A stretch of DNA of 64,000 nucleotides from Microbacterium allomyrinae (GCF_020682705.1 NZ_JAGTTN010000003.1:310001-374000), one strand, 5' to 3'; counted from the stretch's first letter, positions 43,470 through 53,436 are shown. The notes: generated by a model not told the origin, from the sequence alone. Program-made: numbers and translations.

Positions 43470-43506
43470 GGGTTTCAGCCTACCGAGGACGACCGCGGGC
43501 TCGCGG

Positions 43507-45039
43507 TCATGCGAAGCGCAGGAAGCCCGTGAAGGCCAGCTCCCGCACACGGGGAAGGAGATCCGCCCGCAGGGCGCTCGCGTCGACCTCGAGGAGCTGG
43601 GCGATCGCGTCGATCAGCACACCGAGCGGCAGGTCTCCGTCGCACGCCCCGACGAGTGCCGCAAGTCCCGGGTCGACGGCGAGCGACCGACCGAATCCAC
43701 CGCCCTGACGCAGCTCGATCACGGTCGGGTCCTCACTGCCGGGCAGGTGATGGCGGGCTTCGGTGACGTCGGGGGCGACGATGACGACGGATGCCGCGAG
43801 GGCGGCGTCGTCGAGCGTCGCGAGCGTGTCGTGGGCGGCGAGGGCACCCGCCAGATGCGTGCCGAGGCTGTCGCCGACGAGCGCGTTGTGAAGCCTCTCG
43901 AAGCGCGCGAGCGTGGGTGCTCCCCCGACCGGACGGCGCAGCAGCAGGTACCCGAATCCGACCTCGGTCACGGCACGCGCGGTGAAGTCGTCGAGCCAGG
44001 CGTCGACGAGCCGTGAGAATCCCGCCGTCCCGGCCTGCGTTCCGCCGTCGCGCACCCACAGCTCGGCGTAGGACAGGGGATCGAGGCTCTCGCGCTCGAC
44101 CACCCACGCGTCCAGCGGCACGGGCGATGCCTCGACCCAGGTGCGCACGCGCTCCAGGCCGGCGATGCCGTCACGGGTCTCCCAGTTGCCGAGCAGCTGT
44201 GCCACGCCTCCCGGCGCGAGGTGCTCGCCGACGCCCGTGACGAACGCCGCCACGACGTCGTCGCCGACCATGCCGCCGTCGCGGTACTCGTAGGCCGGCA
44301 CATCCGCGACGCGCGGCGTGATCACGAACGGCGGGTTCGACACGATCCGGTCGAACTGCTCACCCGCGACCGGTGCGAACAGGCTCCCCAGGCGCACCTC
44401 GATCCCGTCGACGTCGTTGAGCAGGGCGTTCAGGCGGGTGAAGGCGAGCGCCCGCTCCGAGATGTCGGTTGCGACGACGGTGTCGACGTGCGCGCGCGCC
44501 CGGAGCGCCTGGATGCCGCATCCGACGCCGACATCGAGCGCGCGGTGCGCCGGAGTGGGCAGCTGCAGACCCGCGAGCGTGAGCGACGCCCCGCCGACGC
44601 CGAGCACGTGGTCCTCGGGCAGGGTTCCGCCGAGGGCAGCCTCGTCGAGGTCGCTCGCGATCCACCACTGGCCGGCGCCCGATTCGTCGGTGAACGACTG
44701 CGGCCGCACCACGGCCTGAGGCCGGACGGAGGCGGCGGACACGACGGCGAGTCCCAGCCGCGAGAGGCCGTCGCCGCCCGTGCGCACGAGCGCGCGATCC
44801 ACGGATGCCGCGGGCTGCGGCATCCCGAGCACGAGAAGTCTGCCGAGCACCGCGAGCGCGTCGTCACGCTCTCCGAGCGCACGATCGGCGGGCGAGCGCA
44901 GTCCGCGCGCGATGGCGTCGTCGGCCGCGTCCCCCCACGCGCTGCGGAGCGTCTCGGCGGTGAAGCCGGCATCGCGGAGGTCGGCGGCGAGGGCGCGGCA
45001 CAGGGCCGGATCCGGATCGGGAAGCACGGCACCATTCAA
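43507..45039 (-). CDS. Class I SAM-dependent methyltransferase (RsmC/HemK-like)
   Basis: 510 aa. An N-terminal domain of the actinobacterial DUF7059 type precedes the Rossmann methyltransferase core: ALDVGVGCGIQALRARAHVD (SAM-binding) and IVSNPPFVI (the NPPF motif of amino-methylating enzymes). Substrate is probably a nucleic acid base or a protein glutamine, inferred from NPPF. The C-terminal 130 residues are divergent. ATG 45039. Upstream of cca on the same strand and divergent from the DUF6049 gene. Confidence 0.85.
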   Translation of the reverse strand: MNGAVLPDPDPALCRALAADLRDAGFTAETLRSAWGDAADDAIARGLRSPADRALGERDDALAVLGRLLVLGMPQPAASVDRALVRTGGDGLSRLGLAVVSAASVRPQAVVRPQSFTDESGAGQWWIASDLDEAALGGTLPEDHVLGVGGASLTLAGLQLPTPAHRALDVGVGCGIQALRARAHVDTVVATDISERALAFTRLNALLNDVDGIEVRLGSLFAPVAGEQFDRIVSNPPFVITPRVADVPAYEYRDGGMVGDDVVAAFVTGVGEHLAPGGVAQLLGNWETRDGIAGLERVRTWVEASPVPLDAWVVERESLDPLSYAELWVRDGGTQAGTAGFSRLVDAWLDDFTARAVTEVGFGYLLLRRPVGGAPTLARFERLHNALVGDSLGTHLAGALAAHDTLATLDDAALAASVVIVAPDVTEARHHLPGSEDPTVIELRQGGGFGRSLAVDPGLAALVGACDGDLPLGVLIDAIAQLLEVDASALRADLLPRVRELAFTGFLRFA

Positions 45040-45159
45040 CCCTGCGCAGCACCGGCTCGCCCGCGCGCGGCCTGGCGTTCGGGGGGCTCGGAGGCACGGA
45101 CCGTAGAATCTCCTTCGATCGTGCGGTCAGGACATCGCACAGGAGCGAACCCTCACAAG

Positions 45160-47517
45160 ATGACCGTGACCCCACCGGGAACCCCCGCCCGGCGCCGCGC
45201 ACCGCGCCTCGCCGCGGCCGTCTTCGGCGCCCTCGCGATCGTCGGGACCCTTCTCGTGCCGGGAGTCGCGAGCGCTGCGCCCACTCCCGAGCCCACCCCG
45301 ACCGCCTCGATCGCCGCCGGCACGACCGTCTTCACGCTCGCCCCGGTGTCGAACGGCGTGGTGCGCGCGGGCGACCCGCTGACCGTGTCGGTCACGCTTC
45401 AGAACGCGACGGATGCCGCGACCGCTCCCGCCGAGATCACGCTGTCGCTCGGCTCGACACCGCTGCGCGATCGCCAGGCGCTCACCGAATGGCTGGACGG
45501 CGCGACCGCAGGTGCGGCGCTCGATCCGGTCGGCACCGTCGTCCTCGACCCCGTCGCTCCTGGCGCGGAAGAGACCACGGGGATCGGGCTCGCCGCTGAG
45601 GATCCGGCGCTGGCGGGCCGCGCACCGGGTGTCTATCCGCTGGCCGCGTCGTATTCGACCGGTACCGGAGTCGTGACCTCGACGAGCGCGATGATCGTGC
45701 CGTCCGACGGCGCCGGCGAGGTCGGGATCGGAGTGCTCGTGCCGATCACCGCCGAGCCGATCGCCGAGGGATTGCTCACCGCTGACGAGCTCTCCGAACT
45801 CACCGCTCCCTCCGGTGCCCTGACCAGCCAGCTCGACGGCGTCGACGGCACGGCGGCGATCCTCGCGGTCGATCCCGCGATCCCCGCCGCGATACGCGTT
45901 CTCGGCACGACGGCGCCCGCCACCGCCCTCGCGTGGCTGGAACGCCTCGAGGCTCTCCCCAACTCGCGTTTCGCGCTGCAGTTCGGCGATGCGGATGTGA
46001 CCGCGCAGCTCGAGGCCGGTGTGCCCCGTCCGCTGTCGCCGGGATCGCTCACCGCGTACATGAACCCCTCCGACTTCCCCTCACCCACCCCGTCGCCGAC
46101 GGCCACCGAGGGAGCGACGGCCGGAGCAGCGGCACCCTCGAACACGCCCACGACGAGCGAACTGCTCTCCATCGGTCCCAGCACCCGCGACGGCGTCTAC
46201 TGGCCGGCAGGCGGCACAGCGGGTCCTGATGTCGTCGCTCAGCTCGGTGAGATCGTGGTCGACGGGCGCGACGCGATCACCGTCATCCCGTCGACCTCGA
46301 CCGCCGGGGGTGCGGACGGCAGCACCGTCGCCGCGCGCGGGCTCGCCGGTGACGCCGACGTGCTCGTGTACGACACCGATGCCTCGGACGCTCTCTACGA
46401 GGCATCGCTGCGAGAGAAGTCCTCGCTGCGCGGTGCACCGCTCACCGCGGCGACCGCATATCTCGCGTTCGCGACCGCCGAGGCGGACGGCCCCGTCCTG
46501 GTCTCGCTCGGACGCAGTGCCGAACGGTCTCGTGTCGGCCTCGGCACTGCGATCACCACTGCGACGACGGCACCGAACGTCTCCCCGCGGACTCTCGGCG
46601 GCCTCGCGGCGAGTCCCGCCCTCCCGGTCGAGGTGCAGGATGCCGCCGCCGCTCCCGAGCGGGTGGCCGCGGCATCCGATCTGGTTGCCGACGAATCCGA
46701 GGTGGCACGGTTCGCGACGATCCTCGATGACGCTTCCCTGCTCACCGGCCCCGAGCGCGCGGAGTTGCTTCAGCTGCTCGGAGTGTCGTGGATCGGGCAC
46801 GCCGACTGGGCCACCGCCCTCGCAGACCACCGGGTCACGACGGCCGAGACACTCGATTCCGTGTCGCTGCTGCCGACGAGCGCGCTGAATCTGTACGGAT
46901 CCAGCGCGTCGCTGCGCTTCTGGGTGCGCAACGACCTCGACTATCCGGTCAACCTGGTGCTCTACACGACCCCCGACGATCTTCGTCTCGACGTGCAGCG
47001 CGAGACTCCTATCGTCGCGACGCCGTCCAGCAACACGCGTGTCGATGTTCCGGTGCAGGCTCGCGTCGGCAGCGGAGAGGTGACGCTCGCCCTGCAGCTG
47101 CGCAGTCCGGCGTTCGTGGCAGTCGGCGCACCCGAGTCCGTCGATGTGAACGTCCGCGCCGAATGGGAGGCGTTCGGCATCGCCGCCCTCTCCGTGGTCG
47201 TCGGTGCTCTGCTGATCGTCGGCGTCGCGCGCACGGTATTGCGGATGCGTCGGAGGGGCAGGCCGACGGATGCTGCAGCCTCGGCCGACGACGGAGAGGG
47301 TGCCGCGGACGTCGGTGTCGGGGACACGGGCGGTGCCGAGACGGGCGCAACCGGCGCGAAAGCGGGCGTCGGTCCAGCCGGCGCGGGCGCAGTCGACTCC
47401 GCGTCATCTGACGAGGGCAAAACCGCCGTCGATGCGGCCGACTCCGACGGATCCGAGCCCACTGCGACCGACGCCGAGCATCCCGGCGCTCTGCCCGATG
47501 CGGAGGAGCAGCGGTGA
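45160..47517 (+). CDS. DUF6049 membrane-anchored extracytoplasmic protein
   Basis: 785 aa. Signal peptide (~1-40, ASAAPTPEPT), a long extracytoplasmic region with two beta-rich parts (VRAGDPLTVSVTLQNAT at ~65; FWVRNDLDYPVNLVLYTTPDD at ~590), then one membrane helix (IAALSVVVGALLIVGVARTVL, ~675) and an Ala/Asp/Gly-rich cytoplasmic tail. Large proteins of this family are regularly encoded just before murJ in actinobacteria, pointing to a peptidoglycan or lipid II-related role, but no activity is known. Start ATG 45160; the frame is open for another 313 codons upstream over the methyltransferase gene and is not used. Overlaps murJ by four bases. Confidence 0.85.
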   Translation: MTVTPPGTPARRRAPRLAAAVFGALAIVGTLLVPGVASAAPTPEPTPTASIAAGTTVFTLAPVSNGVVRAGDPLTVSVTLQNATDAATAPAEITLSLGSTPLRDRQALTEWLDGATAGAALDPVGTVVLDPVAPGAEETTGIGLAAEDPALAGRAPGVYPLAASYSTGTGVVTSTSAMIVPSDGAGEVGIGVLVPITAEPIAEGLLTADELSELTAPSGALTSQLDGVDGTAAILAVDPAIPAAIRVLGTTAPATALAWLERLEALPNSRFALQFGDADVTAQLEAGVPRPLSPGSLTAYMNPSDFPSPTPSPTATEGATAGAAAPSNTPTTSELLSIGPSTRDGVYWPAGGTAGPDVVAQLGEIVVDGRDAITVIPSTSTAGGADGSTVAARGLAGDADVLVYDTDASDALYEASLREKSSLRGAPLTAATAYLAFATAEADGPVLVSLGRSAERSRVGLGTAITTATTAPNVSPRTLGGLAASPALPVEVQDAAAAPERVAAASDLVADESEVARFATILDDASLLTGPERAELLQLLGVSWIGHADWATALADHRVTTAETLDSVSLLPTSALNLYGSSASLRFWVRNDLDYPVNLVLYTTPDDLRLDVQRETPIVATPSSNTRVDVPVQARVGSGEVTLALQLRSPAFVAVGAPESVDVNVRAEWEAFGIAALSVVVGALLIVGVARTVLRMRRRGRPTDAAASADDGEGAADVGVGDTGGAETGATGAKAGVGPAGAGAVDSASSDEGKTAVDAADSDGSEPTATDAEHPGALPDAEEQR

Positions 47518-49133
47518 GCGGCATCGGTCGCGCCAGCGTGCTCATCGGGGCGGGGACGATCGCGTCCCGGCTGACCGGGCTGATCCGCACGATCGTCCTC
47601 GTCGCCGCGATCGGCTCAGTGAGCAGTCGCGCGGCGGACGCGTTCACGATCGCCAACCAGCTGCCCAACAACATCTACGCGATCATCTCCACGGGCATCC
47701 TCACCGCCGTGATCGTGCCCCAGATCGTGAAGGCGAGTGCCGATCCGGACGGCGGACGCGCATTCATCTCGAAGCTGTTCACGCTCGGCACGGTGATCCT
47801 GCTGATCACAACGGCCATCGCCATGGTGGCCGCGCCGTGGCTGGTGCAGCTCTACGGTTCGCGGTTCACTCCCGAGCAGCTGGCGTTGTCCATCGCTTTC
47901 GCGTACTGGTGCCTGCCGCAGCTGTTCTTCTACGGTCTGTACGCGCTCGTCGGTGAGACGCTCAACGCACGACGCGTCTTCGGTCCATACACCTGGGCGC
48001 CGATCGTCAACAACGTGGTTTCCATCGTGGGGTTCGGCGTCTTCATCGCCTTGTTCGGCTCGGATCTGACCCGCGTCGATCAGTGGGATGCCACGATGAT
48101 CGCCGTGCTCGGCGGAACCGCCACGCTCGGCATCGTCGTGCAAGCGGTGCTGCTGCTGTTCTTCTGGAAGCGCACGGGCGTCCGGCTCCGCCCGGACTTC
48201 CGTTGGCGGGGCGTGGGCCTCCGTCACATCGGACGGCTCGCGGGATGGACCTTCCTCATGGTCGTCGCGGGGCAGCTCGCCGGACTCGTGCAGGCGAACA
48301 TCGTCGCGGGTGCGTCCGGCGACGGCGCATCCGTCACCGTGATGGCCAACGCCTGGCTGATCTTCATGCTCCCGTACTCCATCATCGTGCTGTCGATCGG
48401 GACGCCCTACTTCACGCAGCTCAGCGAGCATGCCCATGCCGGCCGCGATGACGAGGTGCGCGGCGATGTCGGGCGCAGCATCCGCACGCTCGGGTTGTTC
48501 ATCGTCGTCGCCACCGCCGCCGTCGCGGCCGCCGCCGTTCCCGCGTCGCGCATCTTCACCAACTCCGCCGAAGACGCCGTCACCGCGGCATCCGTGCTGC
48601 TGTGCTTCCTCGTCGGCCTCATCCCCCTCGCCGTGCTGTTCGTCATCCAGCGCACGTTCTATGCCTACGACGACACCCGCACCCCGTTCTTCTTCACGCT
48701 GCTGCAGTGCGCGCTGGTCGTCGGGACCGCACTGGCCGCGGGCGCTGCCGTTCAGGGCGGCGTGATTGCGCTCGGCCAGCTCGCTGCGGCCGTCGCACTC
48801 GGCCAGTCCTTCGCGAGCCTCGTGCAGGTCATCATCGCCACATGGCTGCTGCAGCGCCGCCTCGGTGGTCTGCAGATCGGATCATGGACGCTGGCGCTCG
48901 GCCGTTTCGCGCTCGCGGCGATCCCTGCCGGTCTCGCCGGATGGCTGACATTCCTGCTCCTGGGCGGATCCTCGGGCTGGACGGTCGCAGACAAGTGGCT
49001 CGGCGCACTGGGCGCCGCGATCATCGGCGGGGTCGTGCTCGTCGTCTATGTCGCGTTCCTCGCGCTTCTACGCGCCCCCGAGCTCTCCACGGCGACGGGT
49101 CTCGTGCGCCGATTCCTTCCGGGCAAGCGCTGA
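47514..49133 (+). CDS. murJ: Lipid II flippase MurJ
   Basis: 539 aa, 14 predicted membrane segments of the MATE-like MOP fold, beginning ASVLIGAGTIASRLTGLIRTIVL and with PYSIIVLSIGTPYFTQLSEHA and QRTFYAYDDTRTPFF typical of MurJ. It moves lipid II across the membrane for wall synthesis. GTG start overlaps the preceding stop (GTGA), so translation is coupled. No kinase-like or pseudokinase C-terminal extension as seen in mycobacterial MviN. Confidence 0.93.
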   Translation: MSGIGRASVLIGAGTIASRLTGLIRTIVLVAAIGSVSSRAADAFTIANQLPNNIYAIISTGILTAVIVPQIVKASADPDGGRAFISKLFTLGTVILLITTAIAMVAAPWLVQLYGSRFTPEQLALSIAFAYWCLPQLFFYGLYALVGETLNARRVFGPYTWAPIVNNVVSIVGFGVFIALFGSDLTRVDQWDATMIAVLGGTATLGIVVQAVLLLFFWKRTGVRLRPDFRWRGVGLRHIGRLAGWTFLMVVAGQLAGLVQANIVAGASGDGASVTVMANAWLIFMLPYSIIVLSIGTPYFTQLSEHAHAGRDDEVRGDVGRSIRTLGLFIVVATAAVAAAAVPASRIFTNSAEDAVTAASVLLCFLVGLIPLAVLFVIQRTFYAYDDTRTPFFFTLLQCALVVGTALAAGAAVQGGVIALGQLAAAVALGQSFASLVQVIIATWLLQRRLGGLQIGSWTLALGRFALAAIPAGLAGWLTFLLLGGSSGWTVADKWLGALGAAIIGGVVLVVYVAFLALLRAPELSTATGLVRRFLPGKR

Positions 49134-49285
49134 CTTCCCTCCGCTGCGGCGCCCGGCGATCGCGGCGCCCGGCCGCTGCGGATCCGCTGAGCGCGCCGTC
49201 ACCGAGACGGCCGCTGGAATGCCTCGCGGTTACCATGTGTTGAGGCATCCGGGGCCTTCCGGCCTCGAAGACGAAAGGTGCGCAC

Positions 49286-50272
49286 GTGCGTCAGGTCATC
49301 ATCATCGGATCGGGTCCCGCGGGTTACACGGCGGCGATCTACGCGGCACGCGCGAACCTCAACCCGCTCGTCGTCGCGAGTTCGGTAGAGGCCGGCGGTG
49401 AGCTCATGAACACCACGGATGTCGAGAACTTCCCCGGCTTCCCCGAGGGCATCATGGGTCCCGACCTGATGGCGAAGATGCAGGAGCAGGCCGAGCGCTT
49501 CGGCGCCGAGGTGCTCTACGACGATGTCGTCTCGCTCGACATCGACGGCCCCACGAAGAAGATCACGCTCGGCAGCGGCGGTACGCACGAGGCGGAGTCC
49601 CTCGTGTTCGCGACCGGGTCCGCGCCCCGCAAGATCGGTATCGAGGGCGAGGCGCGTCTGTCGGGCCGCGGCGTCTCGTACTGCGCGACCTGCGACGGCT
49701 TCTTCTTCCGCGAGCGTGTGATCGCCGTCGTCGGCGGTGGCGACTCCGCGATGGAGGAAGCGACCTTCCTCACCAAGTTCGCGTCGAAGGTCTATGTGAT
49801 CCACCGCCGCGATGAGCTGCGCGCGTCGAAGATCATGCAGGAGCGCGCGTTCAAGAACGACAAGATCGAGTTCGTCTGGAACAGCGATGTCGTCGACATC
49901 GTCGGCGACGAGGCGGTCAGCGGTGTCGTGCTCGAGAACACCGTCGACGGTTCGCGCCGCGAGCTTGCGCTCGACGGCGTCTTCGTCGCGATCGGCAACG
50001 ACCCCCGTACGCACCTCGTCCACCAGAAGCTCGATCTCACCGCAGAAGGCACCGTGTGGGTCGACGGGCGTTCGTCGCGCACCTCGGTCCCCGGGGTTTT
50101 TGCCGCGGGCGATGTCATCGATCCCACGTATCGCCAGGCCGTCACGGCAGCCGGCAGCGGCACGGTGGCGGCCCTGGACGTCGAGCACTATCTCGCCGCG
50201 CTGGGGGAGGCAGGCGCTCCGGATGCCGCCGGCGACCAGATCGCGGGCCTGCCCGAGGTCACCGCGGTCTGA
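49286..50272 (+). CDS. trxB: Thioredoxin-disulfide reductase
   Basis: 328 aa. FAD motif GSGPAGYTAAIYAARA, redox-active CATC (SYCATCDGFFF, ~133-140), NADPH motif GGGDSAMEEATFL and the C-terminal FAD motif VFAAGDVIDPTYRQAVTAAG. Reduces thioredoxin with NADPH. GTG start preceded by GAAAGG. Followed by trxA after 118 bases. Confidence 0.97.
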   Translation: MRQVIIIGSGPAGYTAAIYAARANLNPLVVASSVEAGGELMNTTDVENFPGFPEGIMGPDLMAKMQEQAERFGAEVLYDDVVSLDIDGPTKKITLGSGGTHEAESLVFATGSAPRKIGIEGEARLSGRGVSYCATCDGFFFRERVIAVVGGGDSAMEEATFLTKFASKVYVIHRRDELRASKIMQERAFKNDKIEFVWNSDVVDIVGDEAVSGVVLENTVDGSRRELALDGVFVAIGNDPRTHLVHQKLDLTAEGTVWVDGRSSRTSVPGVFAAGDVIDPTYRQAVTAAGSGTVAALDVEHYLAALGEAGAPDAAGDQIAGLPEVTAV

Positions 50273-50390
50273 CGCTCTCCCTCGTCGAGTAGTCTCAGCG
50301 GGCGAACCGGCAACACGCACCCTCGGAACAATCCGCGCCGCGCGGCTGTTCCACACGAAGACGACCTTTTCTCACTAAGGAGACGATGAC

Positions 50391-50714
50391 ATGACCGCGA
50401 AGGCGACCACCTCCGCCACGTTCGAGCAGGACGTGCTCCAGGCCGACGGCCCCGTTCTGGTGGACTTCTGGGCCGAGTGGTGTGGACCGTGCCGTATGGT
50501 CGCGCCGGTTCTCGACCAGATTCAGACTGAGCACCCCGACAAGATCACGGTTCTCAAGCTCAACGTCGACGAGAACCCCGATCTCGCGATGAAGTACCAG
50601 ATCACGTCGATTCCGGCGATGAAGGTCTTCCATGGCGGAGAGGTCAAGACGACCATCATCGGCGCCAAGCCCAAGTTCGCACTCGAGCAGGATCTCGCCG
50701 CGTACCTCGCGTAG
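50391..50714 (+). CDS. trxA: Thioredoxin
   Basis: 107 aa with the active site WAEWCGPCRM (Cys at ~31 and 34) and the cis-proline segment ITSIPAMKVF. Substrate of the upstream TrxB. ATG 50391 follows AAGGAGACG. Ends at a hairpin with a T-run. Confidence 0.97.
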   Translation: MTAKATTSATFEQDVLQADGPVLVDFWAEWCGPCRMVAPVLDQIQTEHPDKITVLKLNVDENPDLAMKYQITSIPAMKVFHGGEVKTTIIGAKPKFALEQDLAAYLA

Positions 50715-50730
50715 TCGCCCTCGCAGGCAT

Positions 50731-50787
50731 AAGCCTCGGCGATCACTATTTCATCCCAGCGATGAATACCTGATCACCGGGGCTTTT
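50731..50787 (+). terminator. Terminator downstream of trxA
   Basis: AAGCCTCGGCGATCA pairs with TGATCACCGGGGCTT (13 Watson-Crick pairs and one G-U in 15) across a 25-base loop, followed by TTTT. Confidence 0.65.
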
Positions 50788-50933
50788 GCTATTTATGCCG
50801 CTCCAGGCATCCATTCTCTTTCGACAGATTCTGCGCGAGGATGTCGATCTGAGCGTCGTCCGTTCGACGTACGAAGTGAGCGGGCCGAACGGCCGTTCCG
50901 AGCGGCAGCTCGCACAGAGAGATGGAGCACGAC

Positions 50934-51353
50934 GTGCGCTACATGATGATCATGCAGGTGAGCCCCGAAGCTGCGGCACTCGCCGCTGAGACACTCGACA
51001 TGGACGAGATCGTCGCATTGATGGGCGCCTACAACGAGGAACTCCAGAAGGCCGGCGTGCTCCTCTCGGGGGAGGGCCTCTCGGATGCCGAGGAGGGCTT
51101 CCGGGTCGACTTCTCGACGACACCGCCTGTCGTGACCGACGGCCCGTTCGCGGAGGCGCGTGAGGTGTTCACCGGCTTCTGGATCCTCGAGGTCTCCAGC
51201 CGCGAAGAGGCGGAGCACTGGGCGCGCAAGTGCCCCCTCGGTCCCGGCGTCGCCCTCGAGGTGCGCCGTGTGCAAGAGGTCGCTGACCTCGGACTGGACG
51301 CCGACAACGAGTGGATCGCCAAGGAACAGGAGTGGCGCGCCGCGAACTCGTGA
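50934..51353 (+). CDS. YCII/DGPF-domain protein
   Basis: 139 aa. Typical DGPF protein: RYMMIMQV at the start and the signature VTDGPFAEAREVFTGFWILEV near residue 65. DGPF proteins are genetically linked to ECF42-type sigma factors, and such a sigma gene lies about 600 bases downstream, so this is probably one of its targets. GTG 50934 follows GGAGCACGAC; ATG 50922 in the same frame would place the ribosome site inside the gene. Function of the family is unknown. Confidence 0.85.
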   Translation: MRYMMIMQVSPEAAALAAETLDMDEIVALMGAYNEELQKAGVLLSGEGLSDAEEGFRVDFSTTPPVVTDGPFAEAREVFTGFWILEVSSREEAEHWARKCPLGPGVALEVRRVQEVADLGLDADNEWIAKEQEWRAANS

Positions 51354-51539
51354 CGCCGCTCGTCCGCGGGTCTCAGCCGCTGAAGGGTTCCGGCGCGCAC
51401 TTGGGTGTCCGTCGGCTCCTGGGGTCTCAGACGGCTAAGGGCGCCTGTCGGGACCCTGCTCAGCCGACTTCTCCGGCATCAGTCGGACCGCTCTCTCAGG
51501 GGCGGCCCGGTCTGCCAGACGGCCGATCAGGCTAGCGGC

Positions 51540-51890
51540 TCAAGACGCATCGACACGCACCGTCGCATCCCAGCGGCGGTGCGTGTTCGCGTCGCCCAGC
51601 AGCTTCCAGACCGCCCGCGTCAACGGCGGGTACTCGATGGCGATCTGACGCAACACACGATAGTGGCGCGACTCGTTCGGTCGCGATCCTCCGTTCGCGG
51701 CGATGTTCTCGGCACGAAGCATGAAGACGACGAGCTCGTCGACGCTGGGGAGGTCCTCCATGAAGTCCCACGGATCCTCACCCGCCCGCAGCCGCTCGGT
51801 GACGACGACCGATAGTTCATCGGCCGCCTCCGCGCGGAGCAGCTCCAAGCTCGCGCGTCGCCGTGGGGTCTGGTCTTCTTTCGCCACCAT
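51540..51890 (-). CDS. Conserved-looking hypothetical protein
   Basis: 116 aa, soluble, acidic/basic mixed: RRRASLELLRAEAADELSVV, DPWDFMEDLPSVDELVVFML, ESRHYRVLRQIAIEYP and DANTHRRWDATVRVD. It reads as an ordinary coding sequence but carries no motif I can name. It lies opposite in direction to the DGPF and sigma genes and splits that pair. The 186 bases between it and the DGPF gene show nothing clear. Confidence 0.6.
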   Translation of the reverse strand: MVAKEDQTPRRRASLELLRAEAADELSVVVTERLRAGEDPWDFMEDLPSVDELVVFMLRAENIAANGGSRPNESRHYRVLRQIAIEYPPLTRAVWKLLGDANTHRRWDATVRVDAS

Positions 51891-51947
51891 TCAAGGGTAC
51901 GGTGCGGATCCGGGTGTGTGCTCCGCGTCACGCCGTACGCTATCGAC

Positions 51948-53233
51948 ATGGCCGTCGCGCAGGAGAATGACCCCGCCGCGGAACATGCGCGGCGGGCAGT
52001 CGAGGCCGTCTGGCGTGACGAATCCGCACGGATCGTCGCCGCCCTCACTCGCCAGACCGGTGATTTCGCCTGGGCGGAGGATCTCGCCCAGGAGGCACTG
52101 GTCGAGGCACTCGCGACCTGGCCTGGCAGCGGCATCCCCGGCAATCCGGGTGCGTGGCTGATGGCGGTCGCCAAACGCCAGCCATCGATGGCTGGCGTCG
52201 CCGAGAGCGGTTTACTCAACGTGAGCCACTCCTCGCGATGGACGTCCGAGACGCCGAGGTCGGTGATCCTGTCCCCGGGTTGGGTGACCCTGACCGCATC
52301 GACGACGATGTGCTGCGGCTCGTGTTCGTCGCGTGTCACCCTGTCCTTCCGGCGCAGGCCAGGCTCGCGCTCACTCTCCGAACCGTGGCCGGCCTCACTA
52401 CCGAACAGATCGCGCGCATACTCTTGATGTCGGTTCCGACCGTGCAGCAGCGAATCGTCCGCGCGAAGCGGGCACTGGCCGCAGCCGATGTGCGATTCGA
52501 AGTTCCCGACCGTTCCGAACGGCCCGCTCGCCTTGCCAGCGTGCTTCAGGTGATCTACCTGCTCTTCACTGAGGGGTACTCGGCCGGGATCGGCGCCGCA
52601 GCGCTGAGGATCGACGTCGCGCGCGAAGCTGTGCGACTCGGGCGACAGTTGACATCGCTCATGCCCGGTGAGGCAGAGATCGACTCCTTGATCGCCCTCA
52701 TGGAGTTCCAGTCGTCGCGCTTCGCTGCCCGCGTCGGCGTCGACGGACTCCCGCTCACGCTCGAGGAGCAGGACAGACATCGTTGGGACCGCTCGGCGAT
52801 CTCACGTGGAAGAGCCGCACGGCAGAGAGCGGATGCCTCATCCCGCAGCCTCGGCTACTACGGTGTGCAGGCAGCCATCGCCGAATGCCACGCGGTCGCT
52901 CCCTCGTTCCGCGAGACCGACTGGGTACGGATACTGCGGCTCTACGACGCGCTCACGATGCTGGCGCCGTCCGCAGTCGTCAAGCTGAATCGCGCCGTCG
53001 CGGTGTCGATGGTCGATGGGCCCGTCGTTGCTCTCGCCGTGGTCGACGAACTCGCGCCCGAGCTTTCGGGTTTCCGACCGTTCCACGCGGTGCGAGCAGA
53101 GCTGCTGGAAAGGGTGGGGGAGTCGGATGCTGCAGCCACTGCCTTCCTTGAAGCTGCGGACCTGCCCGGCAACGACGCGGAGGCCACACTCCTCCGTCGT
53201 CGCGCGGCCAGCCTGTCTGCCCGCACTGCATAG
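51948..53233 (+). pseudogene. ECF42-type RNA polymerase sigma factor, split by a one-base frameshift
   Basis: The first frame (51948 to ~52180) encodes sigma region 2 (ESARIVAALTRQTGDFAWAEDLAQEALVEAL, ending AWLMAVAKRQ); the second frame (~52182 to 53233) resumes at once with AIDGWRRRERF, region 4 (LTTEQIARILLMSVPTVQQRIV) and the ~200-aa C-terminal extension typical of ECF42. Adding one G would restore a continuous protein of about 428 aa. The break is in the perfect 22-base palindrome 52176-52197. It could be a true inactivating mutation or a sequencing/assembly error. The start at ATG 51948 follows a TACGCT-like -10 box. Confidence 0.85.
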
Positions 53234-53283
53234 CCACGGAAGATGGCCCCGTCACCGATCGAGTGAACTCGGACGACCACGGC

Positions 53284-53309
53284 TGACTGAGGCGTCGACG
53301 CCTCAGTCA
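53284..53309. terminator. Hairpin downstream of the sigma-factor gene
   Basis: Perfect 26-base palindrome TGACTGAGGCG-TCGA-CGCCTCAGTCA, 51 bases after the stop codon. Confidence 0.55.
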
Positions 53310-53420
53310 CTTCTGGAACTGGAAAGGTGCGGGATGTCGTTCCCGACGATTGCGAACGTCATTGCCCGCCTCGCTGATCGCGGAGTGCCGCCCGGGCGTC
53401 GAGATCCACTCGGCCGACGC

Positions 53421-53436
53421 TGTTTCACGTGAAACA
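53421..53436. other. parS: parS site 1
   Basis: TGTTTCACGTGAAACA, a perfect match to the bacterial consensus bound by ParB. Confidence 0.95.

Noticed and set aside
44221..45159. Upstream extension of the DUF6049 frame by 313 codons
   Set aside because: It overlaps the methyltransferase on the other strand and would bury the signal peptide; the ATG at 45160 gives a normal secreted start.
52154..52200. Programmed frameshift in the sigma-factor gene
   Set aside because: No slippery heptamer or downstream pseudoknot is evident; a one-base deletion at a palindrome explains it more simply.
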